Notes under the pieces: generated by a model
Databases searched by the model: none
Told to the model about the DNA's origin: nothing
What the model saw: the letters and a program-made list of their open reading frames with translations, nothing else
Shown here: piece by piece, positions 25,702-34,830 of the stretch
How positions within the stretch are numbered: the first letter of the stretch is position 1
Layout of the letters: the number at the start of each line of letters is the position of its first letter
Program-made: the position numbers and the translations under genes
Assembly: GCA_964547135.1 (NCBI GenBank)
Contig: CAZJMK010000003.1
Span: forward strand, 1-64,000
Direction of reading: 5' to 3'
Length of the DNA stretch: 64,000 bases
Origin: JAJXSS01 sp964547135
GTDB lineage: Bacteria > Planctomycetota > Phycisphaerae > Phycisphaerales > Phycisphaeraceae

Positions 25702-27399
25702 TCATTTGATATCAATCGTGCCGTCGCTGTAACCGATCGAACCATGGGGGTCGATCTGGCCATTCAGTGCTTCGTACAACACCGGGATACGACCCGATGG
25801 CATGGTTTGCGGATTGACGTACACGAAGCCGGGTTTTTCACCCGAACGCGGGTGCGTCATAACGATGTCCATCTCCGGCATCATCCGCAGCAAGGTGTCC
25901 AGCGAATCAGGCAATTGTCCGCCCTGACTTTGTTGATAGGTTTGCATGGCCAATAAAAGCTGTTTCATGTTGCTGGCCGCCACGGTGTTTTTCGCCATGA
26001 TGCGGGCCTTGCTCATCGCGCCAAGGTAGTCATACGGATCGACCTTGCCCCCGCGCGAACTGGTCGCCGCCGGCGGAGCTGAGCCCCCATACCTTGATGA
26101 CACCGAACCGACCTTCACCCCGTCAAAATAAATCGTCATGCGCCCTGCGTTTTTATCCGGCCTTGGAAACAAAAGCGCCATCGGGTAATGCGCATAACCC
26201 AGCACCGATGCCTCCAACGTTTGCTGCGTATCCGACCGCCAAAGCTGCGTGTCCACGTCAGCGGTGATATTCAACTGCCCGCCCTGGTACTGATAGTTCA
26301 GGTCAAAGCCTTCGGGCAGTTTCACCTGCACCTGTCCGCGTGTGCTGGAAACGATCTGGCCCATGTCCGTGATGAACATGGAAAACTCGATCTGCCCGCC
26401 GGCGTTGGGCAACCCGTCGTAACTGGCCATGGCTCGAACCGATTCGTCACTGGCGCTTTGCCTTGAACTGTGATGCACCTGCGGCTGCACCACCGTCGGC
26501 CAAACGTCCGACAAATTGCCCGCACGGTCAATCATCAAACTCGGCTGATCGGGCATTTGTTTGAACAACACCATCGGCTTGATTCGCTGTCCGCCCACTT
26601 CGATTTCAAACCGATTCGCCTCGGCCACAAGGTCCATGCCGATGCCGGCAAACGCTTTGCGGGTACGTAAAAAACGTTCGCCGATTGCCACCTGCACCAT
26701 CAGAAAATCACCCGCCTCCGCCTTGCGAATCGCCAGACAATCACCACTTCCACCGACTTCATACACTTCGCCTTGCGCCACCGGCACGTTTGAATTGGGC
26801 GGTGGTGTCGCGCCGCCGGGCAACGTCACACCGCCGCGCTGCTGAGTGAAAAAAGTGCCCGCAAACAAACTGCCCGGCTGAATGACACCCATCGACCCGA
26901 CCAACTCCGCCATGTGTACGGGCGTGATTTTACCGACCTTCATTTTGTTCAGCGGCCCGACAAACACCCACGTCACCAACGTCACCAGCAACCCGACCAT
27001 GATGAAAAAAGGAATCGCCTTGACGGGTGTGAACTCGATGCCCAGCAGGTTGAACCAGGGCTTGGGGCCTTTGCCTTGCGCATACGATTCACGCACATAC
27101 TTGCCCAAACGCAGCGAATACCCGCATTCACAAATCACCGTGCCCGGCGGCAACAACGTGTCACAACCCGGACACTTCACCCCCATCGGCTGATTACCCT
27201 GTTCATCCGGCGAACCGGCAATGTCATAACCATCGTCGGCTTTCAACGGCTTGCCAACGGTTGACACTTGTGTCGCAGCGTCATCCGACGATGGCACCGT
27301 CAACACCGCACCACAACCACTGCAACGCACCTTGCGCCCGACGTGAGTGTCAGCCGTCTTGAAACGCTTGCCACAGGTGCAGGCAAAAATAATCGGCAT
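25702..27399 (-). CDS. Zinc-ribbon membrane protein with pseudopilin-like tail
   Basis: A 565-residue protein of unknown function. It starts with one zinc ribbon (FACTCGKRFKT...VRCSGCGAVL, 1-35) and has a second (VKCPGCDTLLPPGTVICECGYS, about 75-95), then one transmembrane segment (about 130-150). A large presumably extracytoplasmic region follows with a Pro/Gly insert. The last 90 residues (NTVAASNMKQLLLAMQTYQQ, then LPDSLDTLLRMMPEMDIVMTHPRSG) resemble the processed part of type II secretion pseudopilins and DUF1559 proteins. It may couple secretion to a cytoplasmic zinc domain. GGGGG lies before the ATG as a weak binding site. Confidence 0.7.
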   Translation of the reverse strand: MPIIFACTCGKRFKTADTHVGRKVRCSGCGAVLTVPSSDDAATQVSTVGKPLKADDGYDIAGSPDEQGNQPMGVKCPGCDTLLPPGTVICECGYSLRLGKYVRESYAQGKGPKPWFNLLGIEFTPVKAIPFFIMVGLLVTLVTWVFVGPLNKMKVGKITPVHMAELVGSMGVIQPGSLFAGTFFTQQRGGVTLPGGATPPPNSNVPVAQGEVYEVGGSGDCLAIRKAEAGDFLMVQVAIGERFLRTRKAFAGIGMDLVAEANRFEIEVGGQRIKPMVLFKQMPDQPSLMIDRAGNLSDVWPTVVQPQVHHSSRQSASDESVRAMASYDGLPNAGGQIEFSMFITDMGQIVSSTRGQVQVKLPEGFDLNYQYQGGQLNITADVDTQLWRSDTQQTLEASVLGYAHYPMALLFPRPDKNAGRMTIYFDGVKVGSVSSRYGGSAPPAATSSRGGKVDPYDYLGAMSKARIMAKNTVAASNMKQLLLAMQTYQQSQGGQLPDSLDTLLRMMPEMDIVMTHPRSGEKPGFVYVNPQTMPSGRIPVLYEALNGQIDPHGSIGYSDGTIDIK

Positions 27400-27789
27400 A
27401 TCAAACCCCCAAGTGACAAAACAATCAATTCACTGCTACAACTATAAATGTCAGCTCAATATACCTTGCATTACTTTCAAGTGATAATCGTCAACATACT
27501 GAACGATTACCAACAATGCGATGATGTGAGAGTGTGGCGAGCACGACCGTCAGCTTGTCAGCCAGTGCTTTGATGGATTGACCATCCATTGGATGCCGAG
27601 GGCTTTAGCCCCGGATTGTTTCCATGACAGCCAATCGCCATCATCCGGCCCAAAAGGGCACGGCGTCATCAACCGCGATAAACAACTGTTTCTGATCCGG
27701 GTTGGATTTTTGCACTCGACCACTTGGCCACTTCATCATTGATTTGTCCAATCACTCACTTTCCCCGATGATGCGACTAGGGTTTCATC
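27400..27789. repeat. Intergenic region with GCCGAGGGC repeat
   Basis: The AT-rich first 130 bp may hold the promoter of the minus-strand gene, but no spacing-correct -35/-10 pair was found. At 27593-27668 lies a repeat starting GCCGAGGGCTTTAGCCCCGG and ending AGGGCACGGCGTC, also present at 54965-55028. A CACTCGACCACTTGG unit (27713-27735) precedes the next gene. Confidence 0.55.
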
Positions 27790-28593
27790 ATGCCTGATTG
27801 GACCATCATCATCATCGCACTGCCGCTGGGCCTGTTTGCCGGCACGTTCGGGGGAATGCTCGGCGTCGGCGGCAGTGTGATCATGATTCCGGGGCTGACG
27901 CTGGCTTTGGGGCCTGATCAGCATCTGTATCAAGCCGCTGCGATGATTGCCAACGTGGCCGTGGCCGTGCCTGCGGCGCTGCGTCATCGTCGGCAAAACG
28001 CCATCGTGCCGCAGGTGATGCGTTGGATGCTGCCCGCAGCGATCATCGCGGTGCTCATCGGCGTGGGTTTGAGCAATCTGGCCATTTTCGAAGGCAGCGA
28101 CGGCGGGCTTTGGCTGGGTCGCCTGTTGGCACTGTTTCTTTTTTGGGAAGTGATCACCCACCTGCAAAAGCTGCGCAGCGATCACATCGTTGAACCCCTG
28201 GCCGGGGCGCGCATCACCGTGCCGCGCTCCCTGGGCGTTGGTTCACTCATGGGCATCATCGGCGGCTTGCTGGGCATTGGTGGCGGAGCACTGGCCGTAC
28301 CACTGCAACAAAAATTTTTGAGTTTGCCCTTGCGTAACGCGATTGCCAACAGTTCCGCGGTGATGGTGTTCAGTGCTGCATTGGGTGCGGTGATGAAAAA
28401 CAGCACGCTGCCTCAACACGGCATCACCTGGCAGGCTGGGGTGATACTGGGCTTGTGTCTGGCGCCGACCTGTGCCTTGGGCGGACGTATCGGTGCATCG
28501 CTCACGCATCGTCTGCCCTTGCGTTATGTGCGTATCGCGTTTGTCATCATCATGACGATTGCCGCCTGGCGCATGCTGGCGCTGCCGTGGTGA
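27790..28593 (+). CDS. TauE/SafE-family membrane transporter
   Basis: A 267-residue multi-pass membrane protein of the sulfite exporter TauE/SafE (TSUP) family. The diagnostic N-terminal GTFGGMLGVGGSVIMIPGL and the repeated second-half motif GIIGGLLGIGGGALAVPL are both present. About eight transmembrane segments are expected. Members export sulfite, sulfoacetate or other organosulfur anions; the substrate is not defined here. A SulP transporter lies 29 kb away with no obvious link. No strong ribosome binding site before the ATG. Confidence 0.85.
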   Translation: MPDWTIIIIALPLGLFAGTFGGMLGVGGSVIMIPGLTLALGPDQHLYQAAAMIANVAVAVPAALRHRRQNAIVPQVMRWMLPAAIIAVLIGVGLSNLAIFEGSDGGLWLGRLLALFLFWEVITHLQKLRSDHIVEPLAGARITVPRSLGVGSLMGIIGGLLGIGGGALAVPLQQKFLSLPLRNAIANSSAVMVFSAALGAVMKNSTLPQHGITWQAGVILGLCLAPTCALGGRIGASLTHRLPLRYVRIAFVIIMTIAAWRMLALPW

Positions 28594-28907
28594 TGAACCC
28601 TTGGCTGGGGGTGCCTGATCAATGTGGCACCGCCCCGGGGGCGCCCTGGGCGGTGAGTTCGACAAAGCGGCGGATGGTATCCGCCGTCTGCATCAAACCT
28701 TTGACGCGATATTGATTGAGCAGCACCGACCGCCGATGCCCTCGGCGGTCGGAGATGGTTGCCTCATAAAAAAACCCAGCCGGGGGCGGCTGGGCTACAA
28801 CACTCGGCCACTTCTTTGCATACCCAGGTCCTCGGCCTGTCGGCCTCGTGCCTGGCTTGGGTTTTTCACTCTACCACTCTACCACTCGACCACTTGACCA
28901 CTTTGCT
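28594..28907. repeat. Two-hairpin cassette and tandem units
   Basis: No gene. An expanded cassette copy (28623-28800) has CACCGCCC..GGGCGGTG, a GGCGGATGGTATCCGCCG hairpin and the CCCAGCCG hairpin; CACTCTACCACTCTACCACT-type units run to about 28905. It separates convergent genes. Confidence 0.6.
28768..28794 (-). terminator. Rho-independent terminator made from a repeat hairpin
   Basis: On the minus strand the stem CCCAGCCG/CGGCTGGG (arms 28787-28794 and 28775-28782, 4-base loop) is followed by seven T residues (28768-28774). It lies about 115 bp downstream of the DUF4914 gene. The hairpin belongs to the dispersed cassette, so here a repeat supplies a terminator. Confidence 0.7.
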
Positions 28908-30821
28908 TCAGGTCATCGGCAACAGCGATTCATATTCACTCATGCCCGCGCCATTGAGGCACTGTTGAATGATCTGTTTGCCCATCGGGTCCAGGTCGTT
29001 GAAATCCAAATAGGGCTTCAACTGGTCGTTGAAAAACTTCTGCAATATCGCTGCGCCCTTGTCGTACGCCTCCGCGCCGACCTCCGGCTGTGAATCGACT
29101 TCCAAAAACCAGTGCGGAATCGTCACGCCTTCGATCTGCATCGAAAACAGTGCATACCCCAGCAACGGGCACCGAGCTGCACGAAGCTGTTCCGGGCGGA
29201 ACTTGGCACCACCACGGCGAGCCAGATATTCACGTGCCAACCACTGCGGCATAAAGCCCGTGCGCCATGCACCGATGTGCTGATTGGGGCAAAGCACATA
29301 GCGCGTGCGCGGGTGACGACGAATCTGTTCCAGCAGCAAATTCGCCTGATCGACCCGCCGACCGGTGGCAAACGGCCAATATGAGCCGACGCCTTCGCTG
29401 CTCATGCCCTGTGAATCGGTGATGCTGGGGTTATCGTGGCCGCGCGGTGCGACCAATCGCCACAACCAGCCCAGGGCCGGGGGCAGAATGTGCATCAGGC
29501 CCATAATGCCGTAGCTGGGCTTGTCCTTCGTGCAGGGCGGGGTACGCACGCCGAAGCTGCGAATGTCCACCTCCACCGGCTCATCCACCACGTCCGGCAC
29601 AATGCTGCGCGGGACAATCACACGCGGATTGGGGCAGGGTTTGCCCGGTGAATCCTCCGTATGTTCCCAAATCAGAATCGTCGCCTTGGCCACGGCATAC
29701 AGACTCATGAACACCAACGGCATGCCCGGTATGGTGCACAAACTTTCCAGGTGCGGGTCGATGCCGTAACGATTGATGTGGTTGATGCGCACAAACCACG
29801 CCTGCTCGGCATCACGCAACACCAGTTTGCCCGATTCGTTTTGCAAACGCGGATGCGCCAAAGCCATGTCATCGGTCACGGGTCGCAGCGTGCAGCCCTG
29901 AAGCAAATTGAGGTAGCGCTTTTCATTGGTCACCGTGTTGTGACCGAGCATCAGTCGTCCGTTGGGTTCACGATGCGGGTATTGCAGCATTTCACTTTTG
30001 CCGCCGCCTGATGCGCCCTCATGCGTCAGCGTCATGATGTTGTCATAGGGCGTGATCACCTGCACCGTCGAGCCGTGAATGGTGACCCAGCCTTCCTGTT
30101 CGCCGAGGTTCAAAAGTACGCCGTAAATACCCTTTTTGGCGCTGGGGCCGGGGTACAGGTTGAGCGAAAAAAGTTCATGCACCGTGCTGGTCCGCCGATG
30201 CACGACAATCTGTTTGCCTTCACAGAGCGTGTGACGGAACGGCGGCGCCAGGTAAATGATCGCACGGGGTGTGAAGTTGGCCGGCACCTGCTCGGGCAAC
30301 AACATGCCCTGCAAATCCGCCAACCCGGCTGCAAAAAAACCAGCGTTTTTCGGAGCGATCAAAATCGCGTCGTAGCCCAACTCAGCCGACCCTGCCATGA
30401 ACGGCAGCACCAGCAGTTCCTGTCCGGCAAGCCAGTTCAAAATGTCTTTGCGCACCGGTTCAAACGGCTGCTTGAAGCGATCTTCAAAGCGAGGCTTTTC
30501 CGTTTCCACCGTGTCCGCGATCACCATGCAGTCCGGGTCGCGCCGGCGCATGTAGGGTTCCAGGTAATTCACCCCCACCCCGTTGCGACAACGCACCACC
30601 GATGCCTCGGCCACGTACCCTCTGCCCGGCACATCGTAGCCGACTTCAAAATGGTCGCCTCCCTTGCCGCCCAGCGCCCATTCGACAAGGTCATCACGGG
30701 TGCGCGGAATGCTCACGCTCGGTGCGCTCTGCAAAACCTGACGCACCTCCGCGGGCAGCGTCATCTGTTTCCATAATCCGTTCACGTCGGCTTCGGCTGC
30801 GGGCGTACTATGAGCGGTCAT
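28908..30821 (-). CDS. DUF4914-like protein with PEPCK-like P-loop
   Basis: A 637-residue cytoplasmic protein of unknown function resembling the DUF4914 family. It contains THEGASGGGKSEML near residue 275, which looks like the phosphate loop of phosphoenolpyruvate carboxykinase-type kinases, and GKQIVVHRRTSTVHELFSLN, ending in a tryptophan- and proline-rich C-terminal half. A nucleotide-dependent reaction is inferred. The start at 30821 is set by AAGGAG 8 bases before the ATG; the frame is open to 30845. It is a single-gene unit with a terminator at 28768-28794. Confidence 0.75.
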   Translation of the reverse strand: MTAHSTPAAEADVNGLWKQMTLPAEVRQVLQSAPSVSIPRTRDDLVEWALGGKGGDHFEVGYDVPGRGYVAEASVVRCRNGVGVNYLEPYMRRRDPDCMVIADTVETEKPRFEDRFKQPFEPVRKDILNWLAGQELLVLPFMAGSAELGYDAILIAPKNAGFFAAGLADLQGMLLPEQVPANFTPRAIIYLAPPFRHTLCEGKQIVVHRRTSTVHELFSLNLYPGPSAKKGIYGVLLNLGEQEGWVTIHGSTVQVITPYDNIMTLTHEGASGGGKSEMLQYPHREPNGRLMLGHNTVTNEKRYLNLLQGCTLRPVTDDMALAHPRLQNESGKLVLRDAEQAWFVRINHINRYGIDPHLESLCTIPGMPLVFMSLYAVAKATILIWEHTEDSPGKPCPNPRVIVPRSIVPDVVDEPVEVDIRSFGVRTPPCTKDKPSYGIMGLMHILPPALGWLWRLVAPRGHDNPSITDSQGMSSEGVGSYWPFATGRRVDQANLLLEQIRRHPRTRYVLCPNQHIGAWRTGFMPQWLAREYLARRGGAKFRPEQLRAARCPLLGYALFSMQIEGVTIPHWFLEVDSQPEVGAEAYDKGAAILQKFFNDQLKPYLDFNDLDPMGKQIIQQCLNGAGMSEYESLLPMT

Positions 30822-30870
30822 TGGGTGACTCCTTTTCAATAACATTGCTATCGAATGAATGTTCTGGCTA

Positions 30871-31022
30871 CCCCCTCTCCCTCCGGGAGAGTAGGTGTGC
30901 TCGCTGCGCTCACATTAGGGTGAGGGCGCATCTTTTAATGATACCCCTTGTTATCAGGCCTATCGGCTCTTCGGCCCTCACCCGGCCTCGCCGACTCGGC
31001 CACCCTCTCCCAAGGGGAGAGG
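30871..31022. repeat. CCCTCTCCC-type inverted repeat
   Basis: Arms CCCCCTCTCCCTCCGGGAG (30871 on) and CCCTCTCCCAAGGGGAGAGG (to 31022), with GGGTGAGGGCG and GGCCCTCACCC inside. The left arm carries an extra GTGTGCTCGCTGCGCTCAC piece. Lies between a terminator-bearing gene and DUF4914, with no gene inside. Confidence 0.65.
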
Positions 31023-31036
31023 GATTTTGCGGGCAT

Positions 31037-31074
31037 AAAAAAACCGACTCTGCTTGCTTCCAAAGCTGAGTCGG
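31037..31074 (-). terminator. Rho-independent terminator of MpsC-like gene
   Basis: Minus-strand stem CCGACTC/GAGTCGG (31068-31074 and 31044-31050) followed by seven T residues (31037-31043), about 85 bp after the stop of the gene ending at 31160. A good match to intrinsic terminators. Confidence 0.75.
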
Positions 31075-31159
31075 CCTAATTCGCAGCTGGGTCGCTAAAC
31101 CCCTCCACGACTTCTGCCCACCAATTGATCCGCTGATTATAAAGCATCAACAAAATATG

Positions 31160-31531
31160 TCAATCCGCAACAATCGGGTGCTGATGCAAAGTTAACACAA
31201 TGATCTGTTCACCCGTGCGCGTGCTGATGTCCGTGTGAAAACAGCGCACCGGCACACGCACGATATCCGTCACCCCAGCCGTGAGCATCGGTCTTGCTCG
31301 ATGAAACAATTCCAACCGCACCTGCTTGATCAAATCACGCCCGCGCTGCGTGGTGTCATCCTTCACCAACTGCTGCTCAGCTGGTGTCAGTGTCCCGCGC
31401 AAACGCACCAGCACCATGTCCTCCAAAATAAACGTGCGCGTTTCCACCGGCCCACGACCCATGTACTCTCGTACAAAGCGCGTCACAAAAGCGCTCACTT
31501 CCGATTCCAGTTGTCCGCGCGTTCTATTCAT
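31160..31531 (-). CDS. DUF2294/MpsC-like small protein
   Basis: A 123-residue protein with the DUF2294 (MpsC) pattern: YMGRGPVETRTFILEDMVLVRLRGTLTPAEQQL, then DLIKQVRLELFHRARPML and CFHTDISTRTGEQIIVLTL. In firmicutes MpsC belongs to a sodium-translocating, membrane-potential-generating system, but many bacteria carry lone copies of unknown role, as here. No transmembrane segment. It has its own terminator at 31037-31074, so it is monocistronic. Confidence 0.8.
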   Translation of the reverse strand: MNRTRGQLESEVSAFVTRFVREYMGRGPVETRTFILEDMVLVRLRGTLTPAEQQLVKDDTTQRGRDLIKQVRLELFHRARPMLTAGVTDIVRVPVRCFHTDISTRTGEQIIVLTLHQHPIVAD

Positions 31532-31691
31532 ATGAGAGCGATTCGCATGATTTTTTGGAACACGGCGCCTTGTTCTATCCCCCGCACGGCGAGGTCTTCA
31601 ACTCTCCCACCCGGTGATGGGGCGATAAGCCGTGGTCACGGATCATAGCCCAGGTGTTCCAACAATGAGCCACGCATTCGCAAGCAACAAC

Positions 31692-31777
31692 ATGAACAGC
31701 CTAGCGTGTTTCGTCGGTTTGGACTACCGCAGCAAGTCGGCGCAGGCCTGCGTGTTGGAAGATCGACGAACATTCGC
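31692..31777 (+). pseudogene. IS110-family transposase, N-terminal remnant
   Basis: The translation MNSLACFVGLDYRSKSAQAC, then VLEDR, matches the start of IS110-type DEDD transposases (VGLDYHSKxxQVCVLD, with the first catalytic Asp). It runs about 28 codons and then enters a dispersed repeat unit (GACAAATCGCGGCGTTAAC). No other part of the transposase is nearby. The surrounding gap (31532-31864) otherwise holds only repeats, including CACTTGACCACTTC units near 31818-31855. Confidence 0.5.
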
Positions 31778-31864
31778 TGACACGACAAATCGCGGCGTTA
31801 ACTCCCGAATACAACTTCGGCACTTGACCACTTCTTTTTGCACTCGACCACTTTCCCGCTCAAC

Positions 31865-33337
31865 TCACAACAACGGACTCAGCAGCGCCGCAGTTCGCTC
31901 GGCATACCGCAACCTTGCTGGTCGTTTACGCCACTGGTCCAAATCAACCGACACCGCATCCTTCAAATACCCTTGTTGCAACTGACGCAATTTGCGTGTC
32001 ACCGTTGAACCATACATCAGCACATTCAATTCGAAGTTCAAATAAAAACTGCGCACGTCCAAATTCGACGACCCCAATAACGCCAGCGAATCATCGACGG
32101 TCATCGTCTTGGCGTGCAGCAAGCCGGTTTGATGACGAAAAACATGCACCCCGTTTTCCAGCAATTCTTCGTAATAGGCTCGCCCCGCAGCCGCCACCAA
32201 TGGGTGATCGCTGCGCTGCGGCACCACCAGCGTGGTTTCCACCCCACGGTCGGCTGCCATCGCCAGCGCCAATGACGTCGGCTCATCGAGCACCAAATAC
32301 GGCGTCGTGATGATGATGTGCCTCTGTGCCGCATTGATCGCCGCCAGCAGCGCCCGGGGCAGGGCCTCGGTTTCATGGTTCGGCCCGGTCGGCACCGTCT
32401 GTGCCCAAACCCCATGAGCCACCAGCCCATGCACCTGTGGCGTTGCATCCGGCGGCGGCACACTGCCCAGCACCGGCAGCACATCGGGCATGTCCAAATC
32501 CTCCCCGGTTTCAAACATCCAATCTTCCAAAAAAACAATTTGCAGTTGCAGCACAATCGGCCCGGTGTACCTGCCCATCAAATCCACCCAACGCAAATCC
32601 TTGTGCCCGTAGTCCGCGTTGACGATGTTCTGACTGCCGGTGTAGGCGATGTGCCCGTCGATCACCGCCAGTTTGCGATGGTTGCGCAGGTCCAGTCGTG
32701 ACAACTTGCGTCGCAGCGGCGCGACAGGCAGCATCGGCCTCACCGCCACGCCATGTTCACGCAGGTAGGTCGCCAACCCCTGACGTTTGAAAAACCGCCA
32801 TGAACCCGCAGCGTCAGCCAATACCCTGCATGCAACCCCGCGCTTCTGCGCCTCGATCATCGCATCGCACACCCGTTTGCCCGTTTCATCGTTGGCGAAA
32901 ATGTAAAAAAGCAGATGCACATGATGCTGTGCCTGCGCGATGTCTTCAATCAGTCGGCGAACCACCGTTTCACTGTCGCCCAAAAACTCAACGTCATTGC
33001 CGCCCAGAATGTTGAACCCGCCGATCGATTCAACCTGTTTGATCACCGGGGCGTGCGCGGTTTCGATCACCGGGTGTTTGCGATGTCGGCCCTGACCGGC
33101 CAGTCGTTGCGATGAACGCATCGCCGCCACCGTCTGCCGATGCAGTCGAACCCGTTTACGCCCCAACCGATGCCCCCCCACCAGCAGGTAACAGGCCAAC
33201 CCCAGCTCCGGCAGAAAAAAAATCAGCGACAACCAGGCCAACCCCGTCGTCGGCTTGAACCGCCTGCGCAAAATCACCGGCACCATCACGATGCGAATGG
33301 CCCACTCCACCAAGGTGTATGCCAGCCAGAATGTCAT
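31865..33337 (-). CDS. cls: Cardiolipin synthase (phospholipase D family)
   Basis: Joins two phosphatidylglycerols to cardiolipin at the inner membrane. 490 residues: two N-terminal transmembrane segments (ending LLVGGHRLGRKRV), then two HKD motifs, HRKLAVIDGHIAYTGSQN near residue 220 and HAKTMTVDDSLALLGSSN near residue 405, each followed by the usual Gly/Asn residues. Both active sites are intact. ATG at 33337 is preferred over a TTG at 33343. It is divergent from dprA with about 150 bp between. Confidence 0.93.
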   Translation of the reverse strand: MTFWLAYTLVEWAIRIVMVPVILRRRFKPTTGLAWLSLIFFLPELGLACYLLVGGHRLGRKRVRLHRQTVAAMRSSQRLAGQGRHRKHPVIETAHAPVIKQVESIGGFNILGGNDVEFLGDSETVVRRLIEDIAQAQHHVHLLFYIFANDETGKRVCDAMIEAQKRGVACRVLADAAGSWRFFKRQGLATYLREHGVAVRPMLPVAPLRRKLSRLDLRNHRKLAVIDGHIAYTGSQNIVNADYGHKDLRWVDLMGRYTGPIVLQLQIVFLEDWMFETGEDLDMPDVLPVLGSVPPPDATPQVHGLVAHGVWAQTVPTGPNHETEALPRALLAAINAAQRHIIITTPYLVLDEPTSLALAMAADRGVETTLVVPQRSDHPLVAAAGRAYYEELLENGVHVFRHQTGLLHAKTMTVDDSLALLGSSNLDVRSFYLNFELNVLMYGSTVTRKLRQLQQGYLKDAVSVDLDQWRKRPARLRYAERTAALLSPLL

Positions 33338-33487
33338 GCACAAACCCCGTCATGGTTGGCAATGCCGACACATCATCACGCAGATGAAACATCATGATAC
33401 CCATCACGATCACAATTCGGTTGGTTTTTCACTTTCATGCGGCATATCGCACTGAGTCGTTCACACATCACTTGATACACTTTGACC

Positions 33488-34636
33488 ATGAATGATGCTG
33501 AACGTGATGCGTACATTGCGTTGACCCTGACGCCGGGTTTGGGGCCGGTGTTGACCCGACGCGCGATTGAAACGTTTGGTTCTGCTGAGGCGGCCTGTGT
33601 CGCAACGCACACCCAATGGCTCACCGTGCCGGGTATCAGTGCAAATAGTGCCCGTTCAATACGACAAAACCTCGACGACATCGCCCGTGAAAATCGCGTG
33701 GCCCGTGAAGTTGAATTGATGGAGCAATACCAGGCGAAGTTGCTGGTAATGGGTGAGCCAGAATACCCGAAATTGTTGTCACACATCAACGACCCGCCCG
33801 TGGTGTTGTATGTGCGCGGCGACATACGTGAAAGCGACGCCCTGGCGCTGGCGATAGTCGGTTCAAGGCGGTGCAGTGCATATGGCCGTGAACAGGCTGA
33901 TCGTTTTGCAGCACTGGCAGCGCAGGCAGGTTTGTGTATCGTCAGTGGCGGTGCGTATGGTATCGATGCAGCCGCCCATCGTGCGGTGTTGCGTGCCAAG
34001 GGTCGTACCATCGTCGTGCTGGGTTCGGGGCTGGCCAAGCCGTACCCCACTGAACATGCGACATGGTTTGACGAGGTGGCCGGTGGCAATGGCGCAGTAG
34101 TGAGCGAGTTGCCGATGTCCGCTCCGCCCATCGCGGAAAACTTTCCCCAACGCAATCGCATCATTTCCGGGTTGTCGCTGGGCGTGCTGGTGATCGAGGC
34201 AGCACATAAATCAGGCGCGTTGATCACCGCCCGATTGGCGGCGGAAGAACATCATCGTGAAGTCATGGCTCTGCCCGGTCGGGTTGATGCCCCCGGTTCA
34301 GCCGGTTGCCACAAAATCATCCGTGACGGCTGGGCGACGCTGGTGACCAACCTGCCGGAAGTGCTCGACGCGATGGGCGAAACCGGGTCGCTGCTCAAAG
34401 CGGGGTTGACTTCAAAAAGTGAAGGCGAAAAAGCGGACGCGCAACCCAACCTGTTCACCAGCGGTTTGACCTCGACGCAGCAAAAGGTGATCGGTGCGTT
34501 GGAAGCGCCGCTGGCGCTGGACCAATTGGCCGGGGCCACGGGCTTGTCGGTGCAACAGTTGCAGGCTGATTTGACGCTGATGGAAATTCGCGGACTGGTT
34601 CGCCGGGTTGGTGGATTGATTCACCGGGCACGTTGA
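33488..34636 (+). CDS. dprA: DNA processing protein DprA
   Basis: Binds incoming single-stranded DNA and loads RecA during natural transformation. 382 residues. The Rossmann-like core has IVGSRRCSAYGREQADRFAALAA, SGGAYGIDAAAHRAVLRAKGRTIVVLGSGL and FPQRNRIISGLSLGVLVIEA. An N-terminal SAM-like helix region (TPGLGPVLTRRAIETFG) and a C-terminal winged-helix-like domain (LEAPLALDQLAGATGLSVQQL) are also present. The start is ATG 33488; a TTG lies 6 bases upstream. No com genes are adjacent, but it indicates the potential for DNA uptake. Confidence 0.95.
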   Translation: MNDAERDAYIALTLTPGLGPVLTRRAIETFGSAEAACVATHTQWLTVPGISANSARSIRQNLDDIARENRVAREVELMEQYQAKLLVMGEPEYPKLLSHINDPPVVLYVRGDIRESDALALAIVGSRRCSAYGREQADRFAALAAQAGLCIVSGGAYGIDAAAHRAVLRAKGRTIVVLGSGLAKPYPTEHATWFDEVAGGNGAVVSELPMSAPPIAENFPQRNRIISGLSLGVLVIEAAHKSGALITARLAAEEHHREVMALPGRVDAPGSAGCHKIIRDGWATLVTNLPEVLDAMGETGSLLKAGLTSKSEGEKADAQPNLFTSGLTSTQQKVIGALEAPLALDQLAGATGLSVQQLQADLTLMEIRGLVRRVGGLIHRAR

Positions 34637-34697
34637 GGTTGAAATGATGTAATCAAATTGACGAGTTGTCGCCGTGATTTGTTGCGTCTGAAAAAGT

Positions 34698-34768
34698 GGC
34701 ACCACCGCCCTCGGCGGTGTGATTGTAAAGCGACGGATGGTGTCCGTTGTGGGTGCCAGTGGCACACA
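34698..34768. repeat. Two-hairpin cassette, partial
   Basis: GTGGCACCACCGCCCTCGGCGGTG hairpin followed by a diverged GCGACGGATGGTGTCCGTTG hairpin. The GACGCAAAGCGTCCGCGC unit follows at about 34783-34800 and a CACTCGACCACTTC unit at 34813. No gene in this gap. Confidence 0.55.
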
Positions 34769-34830
34769 ATCCAAAATCGCCGACGCAAAGCGTCCGCGCT
34801 AAACAAATACAGTCACTCGACCACTTCATT

